A stretch of 22,916 bases of DNA from CAZEVY01 sp964515555 (lineage in GTDB: Bacteria; Acidobacteriota; Terriglobia; Bryobacterales; Bryobacteraceae): assembly GCA_964515555.1 (NCBI GenBank), contig CAZEVY010000085.1, positions 1 through 22,916 on the forward strand, given 5' to 3'. The first letter of the stretch is position 1. The number at the start of each line of letters is the position of its first letter. Positions 1 to 7,114 of the stretch are shown here, piece by piece. The position numbers were made by a program, and so were the translations under genes. Below the pieces are notes generated by a model. It made no database searches. It saw only the letters and a list, made by a program, of their open reading frames with translations, and was not told the origin of the DNA.

Positions 1-1
1 G

Positions 2-265
2 GGCTGCGATGACACAGAGCTCCTCCGGCTGGCAATTTCGGAGGGGCGGACATTGATTACTACCGACAAGGGTTTCGTCCGGCTCCGCGGCACGCGACAC
101 AACGGCATCCTGGTCGTTCGTCTTCGGCAGCCGAACCGAATGAAGATTCATAGCCGGGTTCTCAATGCCCTCGGGCAGTTTCAGGCCAGCGACTGGCCGG
201 GCCTGATTGTGGTCATGAGGGACACCGTGCAAAGTGTGGTTCGGAACCGGGATCCGGAGTCGTGA
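2..265 (+). CDS. DUF5615 PIN-like domain protein, 5' end outside window
   Basis: Reading frame 2 is open from the window edge to a TGA at 263-265, giving 87 residues of a C-terminal part. The pattern fits the DUF5615 (Mut7-C/PIN-like) family: D-x-E-L-L-x-L-A, then E-G-R-T-L-I-T-T-D-K-G-F with the acidic residue expected of a PIN active site, then H-N-G-I-L-V-V-R-L-R, and a closing W-P-G-L-I-V-V strand. Family members are small single-domain proteins often encoded next to a DUF433 antitoxin and thought to be toxin nucleases. The missing N-terminus should carry the first acidic residue. A TTG at 53 is a possible internal start, but conserved family sequence continues upstream of it, so the true start is outside. 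The stop overlaps the GTG of the SIR2-like gene by 4 nt, which suggests co-translation. Family call fairly sure; toxin function is inferred. Confidence 0.72.
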   Translation, partial: GCDDTELLRLAISEGRTLITTDKGFVRLRGTRHNGILVVRLRQPNRMKIHSRVLNALGQFQASDWPGLIVVMRDTVQSVVRNRDPES

Positions 266-2025
266 TCGAGCCACTAATATCACTGGCGTTCTCGATTCAC
301 AGCAGCCCCGGCTTGTATGCACTGCTGCTCGGCTCAGGCGTGTCGCGGTCGTCGGGAATTCCGACTGGGTGGGAGATCGTCCTGGATCTGATCGGAAGAC
401 TGGCTCGGGTTCAGGGCGGGCAGTCGATTGAAGATCCCGTTTCCTGGTACCGCTCCAAGACCGGCGTCGACCCGGATTATTCGAGGATACTGGCCGAGGT
501 GGCGCCTTCGAGCGCCGACCGGATGAACCTGTTGAGGAAATACATCGAGCCCGATGCCGACGATGCCGAGCACGGCCGCAAGACGCCGTCCCAAGCTCAT
601 CGCGCCGTGGCACGTCTCGTTGCGGGCGGCTGGGTTCGAGTCATCGTAACCACGAACTTTGACAGACTTCTCGAAGTCGCGCTCGTCGATGCCGGCATTC
701 AGCCGAAGGTTATCAGCACGCCCTCGGAAGCGGCCGGTGCGTTACCGCTCGCGCACAGCCGATGCACAATTCTCAAGGTCAACGGCGATTACATCGACAC
801 GGGCCTCAGGAACACGACTGGCGAACTCGCCGCCTACGACCCGGCAATTGAAAAGCTGTTGGATCAGGTGTTCGACGAGTACGGTCTGATCGTTTGCGGA
901 TGGTCGGCAAGGTGGGACGCTGCCTTACGTACTGCGATCCAGCGGTGCCCGAATCGGCGGTTCTCGACCTACTGGACTCGTTACACGGATCTCGACGACC
1001 AGAGTCTTGCGCTGGTGAACCACCGGGGTGCCGTCGTCGTGCCGATCGCGGGAGCGGACGCGTTTTTCGATGAGTTCGCCGAGAGGATCGAAGCCCTGGA
1101 CAGTTTTTCCCAGCCGCCGCTCACGGCGAAGATCGCTGTGGAGCGAATGAAAAAGTATCTCGCGGATCCCGTGCACAGGATCAGGCTCCACGATCTGGTG
1201 CACTGCGAAACTGAGCGGGCCCTCGATGCCCTCGCCAAAGTGGAGTCGAATCCGGTGCCGGAGTCGATTGACGGGCGGTTTTCAGGATACGAGGCTGCTC
1301 TTAATACCCTCTCGTCCGCGCTCGTGTGTGGAACGTATTGGGCCGAACCCGAGCAGGAGGATCTCCTCATGAGCTCGTTCAAGCGTCTCGCAACTCGTCA
1401 GGAGGCAGTAGCCGCTAAATCGACATACATAGGCTACCGTTATCCAAGTCTGCTTCTGGTTTACGCGCTGGGGATGACATCGATTTGCCGCGACAAGTAC
1501 CATTTCCTCAGAACCCTTCTCTCAGCAAACTTGTCTGCTGAGCAGACCGTGGTGGCCTCGGCAGCCCTCGCATTGCAGGCGGTGGCAAGCACATCTGACC
1601 ATCGAACTCCGGTGAACGACCGGCTTTTCGAAAGACTTCGGCCAGTGCTGTACGAGTATCTACCTTCGGACAGCGACTACGAGGCGACGTTCAATTGGTT
1701 CGAGTACGTGCTCGGCCTGGCTTGGGGCGATCAAAGGCGGACCCATCGAGAGTGGATCGCAGAGATGGAGAAATGCCCGGGATTCGAGGTTTTCGGGCCG
1801 GTCGGACGATTTGGGTGGAATTGTGCGTGGGGTCGACACTCCATTCAGGACGAAACCGAACTGGTCGCCGGGCAGCCATATCCTCAGAAGGTGGCGCGGC
1901 TACTCGAGTCGGGGTTCTTCGAGTCCGGGGGAAGCGTCGCGGCGGACTCCAAGTACCGACTAATCAAAGTGGGTTACGATCGGTACGTCTACTATGTCCG
2001 TAAGCAATGGGGCTGTGATCATTAG
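262..2025 (+). CDS. SIR2-like (NADase-type) domain protein, probable defence gene
   Basis: A protein of 587 residues. The N-terminal ~230 residues are a SIR2-like Rossmann domain: G-S-G-V-S-R-S-S-G-I-P (24-34) is the NAD-binding loop, T-T-N-F-D-R-L (130-136) the conserved Asn-Asp motif, L-K-V-N-G-D-Y (171-177) the segment that usually carries the catalytic His, and G-L-I-V-C-G-W-S (208-215) the late Rossmann strand. Related bacterial SIR2 proteins (ThsA of Thoeris, DSR, SIR2-APAZ, SIR2-HerA) deplete NAD+ on phage infection. Residues ~300-587 are a mostly helical region with no recognised motif, perhaps a sensor. The catalytic His position appears to be Asn174. No signal peptide or membrane segment is seen. 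The GTG start gives a 4-nt overlap with the DUF5615 stop, arguing for one transcript. Base composition is lower in GC than the genes downstream, consistent with transfer. Family call strong; antiphage role is inference. Confidence 0.8.
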   Translation: MIEPLISLAFSIHSSPGLYALLLGSGVSRSSGIPTGWEIVLDLIGRLARVQGGQSIEDPVSWYRSKTGVDPDYSRILAEVAPSSADRMNLLRKYIEPDADDAEHGRKTPSQAHRAVARLVAGGWVRVIVTTNFDRLLEVALVDAGIQPKVISTPSEAAGALPLAHSRCTILKVNGDYIDTGLRNTTGELAAYDPAIEKLLDQVFDEYGLIVCGWSARWDAALRTAIQRCPNRRFSTYWTRYTDLDDQSLALVNHRGAVVVPIAGADAFFDEFAERIEALDSFSQPPLTAKIAVERMKKYLADPVHRIRLHDLVHCETERALDALAKVESNPVPESIDGRFSGYEAALNTLSSALVCGTYWAEPEQEDLLMSSFKRLATRQEAVAAKSTYIGYRYPSLLLVYALGMTSICRDKYHFLRTLLSANLSAEQTVVASAALALQAVASTSDHRTPVNDRLFERLRPVLYEYLPSDSDYEATFNWFEYVLGLAWGDQRRTHREWIAEMEKCPGFEVFGPVGRFGWNCAWGRHSIQDETELVAGQPYPQKVARLLESGFFESGGSVAADSKYRLIKVGYDRYVYYVRKQWGCDH

Positions 2026-2026
2026 G

Positions 2027-2050
2027 TGAGGGGTCCGCACGCACCTCTCA
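2027..2050 (+). promoter_or_regulatory. Stem-loop between the SIR2-like gene and the ABC ATPase gene
   Basis: TGAGGGGT (2027-2034) pairs with ACCTCTCA (2043-2050): eight pairs including one G-U, with an 8-nt loop. No T-tract follows, so it is not a typical intrinsic terminator. The 3' arm ends directly before the TTG proposed as the ABC ATPase start, and the purine-rich GAGGGG that could serve as ribosome binding site lies in the 5' arm. It could attenuate read-through from the SIR2-like gene or limit translation initiation. The structure is only inferred from complementarity. Confidence 0.3.
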
Positions 2051-3403
2051 TTGACACACCCGGCAGCCTCCGATAACCTCAACAACAGAGCGCACTCCGC
2101 GGTGATCCAGTTCCAGGAAGTCTCCAAGAGCTACCCGATCTACGAGAAGCCCGGCCACCGGCTCGCCGAGCTGCTCAGCCTCAATCGCCTGCGATTCCAC
2201 AGAGACTTCTGGGCGCTGCGCGACGTCGCCTTCGAGGTCCGGCGCGGCGAGACCTTCTGCATCGTCGGAGAGAACGGCTCCGGCAAGAGCACCCTGCTCC
2301 AGATCGTCGCCGGCATCCTGGCGCCGACCTCCGGCGACGCCCGCGTCGACGGGCGCGTGTCGGCGCTCCTCGAGCTCGGCGCTGGCTTCAACCCTGAGTT
2401 CACCGGACGCGACAACGTCTACCTCAACGGCGCCATCCTCGGCTTCTCGACCGCCGAAATGGACCGCAAGTATCCCGCCATCGAAGCCTTCGCCGAGATC
2501 GGCGACTTCATCCACCAGCCCGTGCGCACCTATTCGAGCGGCATGGTCGTGCGACTCGCCTTCGCCGTCGCCATCCACGTGGACCCCGACATCCTGCTGG
2601 TCGACGAAGCCCTGGCGGTCGGCGACATCTACTTCCGCCAGCGCTGCATGCGCAAAGTGCACGAGCTGCGCGACCGCGGCATCACCATCCTGTTCGTCTC
2701 GCACTCCATGGGCGACGTCAAGGCCATCGGCGACCGCGCCCTGTGGCTCGACTCCGGGCGCGTGCGCGAGATCGGCCCGACCGACGCCGTCGTCGGCAAG
2801 TACCTCGCGGCGATGGTCGAGAAAGACTCCGCCTACCTCGACCTGAAAGATCCGCGCGCCGCCGGCGAGCGTGCCGGCAGGCCTCCCGAGATCGTCGACA
2901 CCATCCCCAACATCGACCATCGCCACGGCGACGGGCGCGCCGAGATCATCGGCATCGCCGTGATGGACGCGCGCGGGCGCGCTCTCCAGTTGGTGGAGCC
3001 GGGGTCGGCCATCGTGGTGCGAATCAGCGCGCGGGCGCGCGAGGCGATCGCCCGGCCCAACGTCGGCTTCATGCTGCGCAATCACATGGGACTGGATTTT
3101 TCCGGCACCAACACGCTGCGAGAGGGGCACCAGCTCGCGCCGATGGAGCCGGGCGACGTGGTGACGGTCGACTTTCATGTCGGCCTCCCGACGCTCTACC
3201 CGTCGCACTTCTCCTTCTCGCCCGCCATCGCCGACGGCTCGCTGATGAGCTACCGCATGTGCGACTGGATCGACAACGCCGTCACCGTGCAGATGGGGCA
3301 CGCCGACGGGCCGATCTACGGCTACATGCGCCTGGCCTGCCGCGTCGAGGTGAACGCGCGCCTGGGGGCCACGCCCGCCGAGGCCGTGGAGCAGGCCCGG
3401 TGA
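2051..3403 (+). CDS. Wzt-like polysaccharide ABC exporter ATPase with C-terminal glycan-binding domain
   Basis: A 450-residue ATPase of the Wzt/TagH/RfbB type, the nucleotide-binding half of an exporter for O-antigen or another surface polysaccharide at the inner membrane. Walker A is G-E-N-G-S-G-K-S-T (73-81), the signature is Y-S-S-G-M (161-165) as usual in this family, Walker B is I-L-L-V-D-E (181-186), and H218 is the switch His. Residues ~285-435 match the size and place of the Wzt_C carbohydrate-binding domain that recognises the modified non-reducing end of the glycan. Translation could start at TTG 2051 or at GTG 2102 just before the V-I-Q-F-Q-E-V-S core; neither has a clean ribosome binding site. 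The partner permease (Wzm), normally directly upstream, is replaced here by the SIR2-like gene. The stop overlaps the next gene by 4 nt. Confidence 0.9.
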   Translation: MTHPAASDNLNNRAHSAVIQFQEVSKSYPIYEKPGHRLAELLSLNRLRFHRDFWALRDVAFEVRRGETFCIVGENGSGKSTLLQIVAGILAPTSGDARVDGRVSALLELGAGFNPEFTGRDNVYLNGAILGFSTAEMDRKYPAIEAFAEIGDFIHQPVRTYSSGMVVRLAFAVAIHVDPDILLVDEALAVGDIYFRQRCMRKVHELRDRGITILFVSHSMGDVKAIGDRALWLDSGRVREIGPTDAVVGKYLAAMVEKDSAYLDLKDPRAAGERAGRPPEIVDTIPNIDHRHGDGRAEIIGIAVMDARGRALQLVEPGSAIVVRISARAREAIARPNVGFMLRNHMGLDFSGTNTLREGHQLAPMEPGDVVTVDFHVGLPTLYPSHFSFSPAIADGSLMSYRMCDWIDNAVTVQMGHADGPIYGYMRLACRVEVNARLGATPAEAVEQAR

Positions 3404-4653
3404 GCGCGGCGGAGTTCACCGGCGAGCGCGTGGTTCCCGGACAGGTCGACGCCGACCTGTGGAACGAACATTACGCGCGCTACTTGTTCGCCGGCCGCCT
3501 GTGCCGCCGCAAGACGGTCCTCGACATCGGCTGCGGCTCGGGCTACGGTGCGGCCGAACTGGCGCGGTCGGCGGTGCTGGTGGCGGGCGTCGATCCGTCG
3601 GTCGAGGCCATCGCGCAGGCGTGCAGCGCCTACGCTTCGCCGAACCTGCGCTTTCTTCGCGCCGACGCCGTCGCGCTGCCGTTCCGCGACGCGGCCTTCG
3701 ACCTGGTGACGGCCTTCGAGGTGATCGAGCACGTCGCCGAATGGCCGAAGTTGCTGGCCGAGGCGCGGCGCGTGCTCGGACCCGGCGGACAGCTGGTGGT
3801 CTCCACGCCGAACAAGTCGTATTACGAAGCCGCGCGCGGCACGAGTGGTCCGAATCCGTTTCACGCGCACGAATTCACGTTCGAGGAATTCTCGGCGGCG
3901 CTCGGCGAGGTCTTCCCTGAGGTTACGCTGTTCGTGCAGAACCACGCGGCGACGGTCGCGTTCCAGCCGTCGAACGGCGCGTCGGGGTTCGATTTCCGGT
4001 TCGAGCGCCAGCAGGTGAATCCCGAAGAGGCGCACTTCTTTCTCGCCTTCTGCGCCTTGACGCCCCAGACGGGTGCGCCGACCTTCGTCTATCTCCCCTC
4101 GGCCGCCAATGTCCTGCGCGAGCGCGAGCGGCACGTCGCGCTGCTGGAGGCCGAGCTGGCGGAGAAGAACCGCTGGCTCGACGAGGCGCGGCGCGAGCAC
4201 GCGCAACTGGTCGAGGAGCACCGCGCGCAGACGGCGGAACTGGAGGCGCGCAACCGCTGGGCGGGGCAGCTCAATCGCGAGCTGGAGGAGACCGCCGCGC
4301 GCGTCGCCGCGTTGCAGGAGGAACTCACCCGCGAGCAGGCCGCCGGGCGCGAAACGGCTGCGGGCTACGAGGCTAAGGTGGCCGAGCTCGACGCCGAGAA
4401 TCGCCGTCGCGCCGATTGGGCGCGCGACGTTGAGGCGCGCCTTTCCGCCGAGGTCGACGAGCGCTCGCGGGAGCTCGCCCGCTGTGTCGAGCTGCTCGAC
4501 AAGGCCGAGGCCACGGTCGTCGAGCGCACACGCTGGGCGCAGGCCGAGCAGCGCGAGAAGGCCGAGCTCGAGCAGCGGCTGGCGATGTTCGAAGCTTCGC
4601 GCTGGTTGCGCGTCGGCCGCGTGGTCGGACTGGGACCGCCGGCCAAGCCGTGA
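3400..4653 (+). CDS. SAM-dependent methyltransferase with long C-terminal coiled coil
   Basis: A 417-residue protein. Residues ~1-225 are a class I SAM methyltransferase: motif I V-L-D-I-G-C-G-S-G-Y-G (40-50), acidic D65 after strand 2, F-E-V-I-E-H-V (106-112) and L-G-P-G-G-Q-L-V-V-S-T-P (126-137), as in Methyltransf_11/UbiG-like enzymes. Residues ~237-398 are a continuous, highly charged coiled coil with a recurring Arg-Trp-type element at W259, W287, W340 and W379. The C-terminus (S-R-W-L-R-V-G-R-V-V-G-L-G-P) is basic and amphipathic and might touch the membrane. The GTG start sits in a GTGA overlap with the ATPase stop, and the end overlaps the glycosyltransferase by another GTGA. By analogy with WbdD of E. 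coli O9a it may cap the glycan that the Wzt-like protein recognises. Methyltransferase call sure; capping role inferred. Confidence 0.88.
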   Translation: MSAAEFTGERVVPGQVDADLWNEHYARYLFAGRLCRRKTVLDIGCGSGYGAAELARSAVLVAGVDPSVEAIAQACSAYASPNLRFLRADAVALPFRDAAFDLVTAFEVIEHVAEWPKLLAEARRVLGPGGQLVVSTPNKSYYEAARGTSGPNPFHAHEFTFEEFSAALGEVFPEVTLFVQNHAATVAFQPSNGASGFDFRFERQQVNPEEAHFFLAFCALTPQTGAPTFVYLPSAANVLRERERHVALLEAELAEKNRWLDEARREHAQLVEEHRAQTAELEARNRWAGQLNRELEETAARVAALQEELTREQAAGRETAAGYEAKVAELDAENRRRADWARDVEARLSAEVDERSRELARCVELLDKAEATVVERTRWAQAEQREKAELEQRLAMFEASRWLRVGRVVGLGPPAKP

Positions 4654-6983
4654 CCCTCCGCTCGCTGGCACGCGTACTGCGCGCGGTTCCGCAGTTCGTG
4701 TTCTCGCCGATCCTGGCGGGGCTCCCGATGCTGACGCTGGCGGCCGCCGATCTGCTGTGGCTGGTCTTCGGCCGCCGCCGCCCGCCGGCGGACACACGGC
4801 CGCGTCTCGACGGCGTGTCGATCGTCATCCCGACCTGGAACGGCCGCCATCACCTGGAGACGCACCTTCGCTCGGTGGCCGCCGCCGCCGCTGCCATTCC
4901 GTCCAGTGAAATCCTGGTCGTCGACAACGCTTCGGCCGACGGCACCGCCGAGATGCTGGCCGCGCGTTTTCCCGAGGTCCGCGTGCTCCGCATGGAACGG
5001 AATCTCGGATTCGGCGGCGGATCGAACGCCGGCTTTCGCGCGGCGCGCCACGACGTCGTCGTGCTGCTCAACAACGACATGCGCGTCGACGCCGGGTTCC
5101 TGGCTCCGCTCGTCGAGGGCTTCAGCGACGAGAAAGTCTTTGCCGTCTCCTGCCAGATCTTTTTCTCCGATCCCGAGCGCCTGCGCGAGGAGACCGGCCT
5201 GACGCAAGGCTGGTGGGAGAACGGTTCGCTGCGCGTGCGCCATCGAATCGACGACAAGGTGAGCGTCGCCTTCCCCTGCTTCTACGGAGGCGGCGGCTCC
5301 TGCGCTTTCGACCGGCGCAAGTTTTTCGAGCTCGGCGGTTTTGACGGGCTGCTCGCTCCCTTCTATCTCGAAGACACCGACCTCGGCTTCCAGGCCTGGA
5401 AGCGCGGCTGGAAGGTGCTCTACGAGCCGCGCAGCGTGGTCTGGCACGAGCATCGCGGAACCATTGGGAAGCGCTTCACGCCGGAGCAGATCGAGGCGGT
5501 GCTGCATAAGAATTTCGTGTTGTTCGCCTGGAAGAATATCCACGAATGGCGGCGCCTGATTTCTCATTTCGCATTTCTATTTGCGGGCGCGGCCCTGGGA
5601 CTTCCCTTCGGCGACTGGATCAAGGGCGAGGCCCTGTGGCGCGCCTTCCACCAGCTGCCCGGCGCCGTTCGATCGCGATGGCGCGCGCGAAACCTGGCCG
5701 CGGTTTCCGACACGGAAGCCTTCCGGCGTCCCCTGGGCGGATACTTCCGCGACCGCTTCCATGAAATGGAGAACGCGCCCGCAACCCCCGCCGTCCTGTT
5801 CGTCTCGCCCTATCCGATCTGCCCGCCGGTGCACGGCGGCGGCGTCTTCATGCTCCAGACTATCGAGCGCCTCGCGCCGCTGTGCCGCCTGCACCTGCTG
5901 GTGCTGCTCGACGCGGCGCACGAAGAGAGCGCACACGAGGACCTGGCCGCGCGCTGCGCATCGGCCGGGTTTCTCGTCCGCCTCGAGGGCCAGCCGAAGC
6001 AGTTCGGCTCCATGGTGCCGTTTGCCGTGCGCGAGTTCGCGAGCGCCGACCTCGAGTGGGCGATTCACCGGACCTGCTGCCTCCACCGGATCGACGTCGT
6101 GCAGCTCGAATACCTTCCGATGGGGCAGTACGGGGCCGATTTCCGGCGGATCGTCACCGTGCTGTTCGAGCACGACATCTACTTCCAGTCGATCGCGCGA
6201 TCGATGCCGAACCTGCTGGGCGTTTTCCGCAGGACCAAGGCCGCATTCGAGTACCTTCGCGCCGTACGCTACGAACTGCGGCTTCTGCCGCGATTCGACC
6301 GCATCCAGGTGTGCAGCGCCGACAACCGCGACTACCTGGCGTCGTTCCTTCCCGCCCTTCGCGGCCGCATCGACGACGACCTGCGCGCCGGCATCGACCC
6401 GTCGCGCTACGATTTCCGGCCGCAGGGCCGCGATCGCTATACGATGCTGTTCCTCGGCAGCTTCCGCCACATCCCCAACCAGCACGCACTGAGCTGGTTC
6501 GTCCGCGAAGTAGCTCCGCGCGTGTTCGCGCGCGAGCCGCGGGCGAAGCTGATCGTCATCGGCAGCGACCCGCCGCCGCGGCACTCGCTGCCCGATCTCG
6601 GCGACTCGATCGAGCTGCGCGGCTTCGTCGAGGACGTGCGCGAGCCGCTGGCGCGCTGCGCCGTCTTCGTTTGTCCTATCCTGGGCGGCTCCGGCGTGCG
6701 TGTGAAGCTGCTGGAGGCGTTCGCGGCGGGGATCCCGGTGGTCTCGACTCGACTGGGCGCCGAGGGACTGGCGTCCGAGGACGGCGTGCTGTGCGCGATC
6801 GCCGATTCACCCGAAGAGTTCGCCGTCCGGATCCTCCGCATGTTCGAGAGGCCCGAGGAGGCCGAGGCCATGGCGCGGCGCGCGCGCCGGGAGGTGGAGA
6901 CCCGGCGGAGCATGCAGGCCATCACCGCCCGGCTGGCGGCGTCCTACTGCGAGGCCGCGGCTGTCAAACGGCGGGCGGGTTGA
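4650..6983 (+). CDS. Bifunctional GT2-GT4 glycosyltransferase with N-terminal membrane anchor
   Basis: A 777-residue fusion. A hydrophobic segment at ~13-40 likely anchors it in the inner membrane. Residues ~55-300 form a GT2 domain of the rhamnosyltransferase (WbbL-like) kind: V-S-I-V-I-P-T-W-N-G (56-65), V-V-D-N-A-S-A-D-G-T (90-99), the metal/nucleotide-sugar site L-L-N-N-D-M (139-144), and the acceptor motif E-D-T-D-L-G-F (241-247). Residues ~381-770 form a GT-B fold GT4 domain starting V-L-F-V-S-P-Y-P and H-G-G-G, with the family E-x7-E region in K-L-L-E-A-F-A-A-G-I-P-V-V-S. It probably adds two successive sugars to a lipid-linked glycan. The GTG start overlaps the methyltransferase stop by 4 nt; the gene closes this operon. 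Sugar specificity cannot be read from sequence. Confidence 0.88.
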   Translation: MTLRSLARVLRAVPQFVFSPILAGLPMLTLAAADLLWLVFGRRRPPADTRPRLDGVSIVIPTWNGRHHLETHLRSVAAAAAAIPSSEILVVDNASADGTAEMLAARFPEVRVLRMERNLGFGGGSNAGFRAARHDVVVLLNNDMRVDAGFLAPLVEGFSDEKVFAVSCQIFFSDPERLREETGLTQGWWENGSLRVRHRIDDKVSVAFPCFYGGGGSCAFDRRKFFELGGFDGLLAPFYLEDTDLGFQAWKRGWKVLYEPRSVVWHEHRGTIGKRFTPEQIEAVLHKNFVLFAWKNIHEWRRLISHFAFLFAGAALGLPFGDWIKGEALWRAFHQLPGAVRSRWRARNLAAVSDTEAFRRPLGGYFRDRFHEMENAPATPAVLFVSPYPICPPVHGGGVFMLQTIERLAPLCRLHLLVLLDAAHEESAHEDLAARCASAGFLVRLEGQPKQFGSMVPFAVREFASADLEWAIHRTCCLHRIDVVQLEYLPMGQYGADFRRIVTVLFEHDIYFQSIARSMPNLLGVFRRTKAAFEYLRAVRYELRLLPRFDRIQVCSADNRDYLASFLPALRGRIDDDLRAGIDPSRYDFRPQGRDRYTMLFLGSFRHIPNQHALSWFVREVAPRVFAREPRAKLIVIGSDPPPRHSLPDLGDSIELRGFVEDVREPLARCAVFVCPILGGSGVRVKLLEAFAAGIPVVSTRLGAEGLASEDGVLCAIADSPEEFAVRILRMFERPEEAEAMARRARREVETRRSMQAITARLAASYCEAAAVKRRAG

Positions 6984-7005
6984 GGCATTAAGTTCCCAGA
7001 AATAC

Positions 7006-7026
7006 AGCAAATTCCGCTTGCTTTTT
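7006..7026 (+). terminator. Weak hairpin plus T-run after the glycosyltransferase gene
   Basis: AGCAA (7006-7010) can pair with TTGCT (7018-7022) around a 7-nt loop, followed directly by four T residues. The stem is short and AT-rich, so it would be a weak intrinsic terminator. It lies 22 nt after the glycosyltransferase stop and shares bases with the proposed -35 element of the next operon, so the two readings compete. Confidence 0.3.
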
Positions 7027-7046
7027 CAATTGAATTGATTTACGAT
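7018..7046 (+). promoter_or_regulatory. Sigma70-type promoter candidate for the hydrolase cassette
   Basis: TTGCTT (7018-7023) and TACGAT (7041-7046) are separated by exactly 17 nt, in an AT-rich island that stands out in this GC-rich DNA. The -10 matches consensus at four of six positions and the -35 at three. It lies about 70 nt upstream of the metzincin start at 7115 and in the only sizeable gap between the polysaccharide genes and the hydrolase genes. Confidence 0.5.
7026..7038. promoter_or_regulatory. Perfect palindrome in promoter spacer, operator candidate
   Basis: TCAATT-G-AATTGA is a perfect inverted repeat with a single central base. It lies wholly between the proposed -35 and -10 elements, where a bound dimeric repressor would block RNA polymerase. 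No regulator gene is adjacent, so the binding protein is unknown. An AT-rich palindrome of 12 paired bases could arise by chance in an AT-rich spacer, which keeps confidence low. Confidence 0.35.
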
Positions 7047-7114
7047 TTGGTTCGCGCTGTCCAAGGGACGCGGATCCGTTCGACAGCGGGAAAGGCGCCC
7101 CGGAGAAGGCAACT

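Noticed and set aside
2048..3301. Long open frame on the minus strand opposite the Wzt-like ATPase
   Set aside because: Low-complexity Arg/Asp/Val/His-rich translation with no motifs, exactly antisense to a clear ATPase; a product of high-GC codon use.
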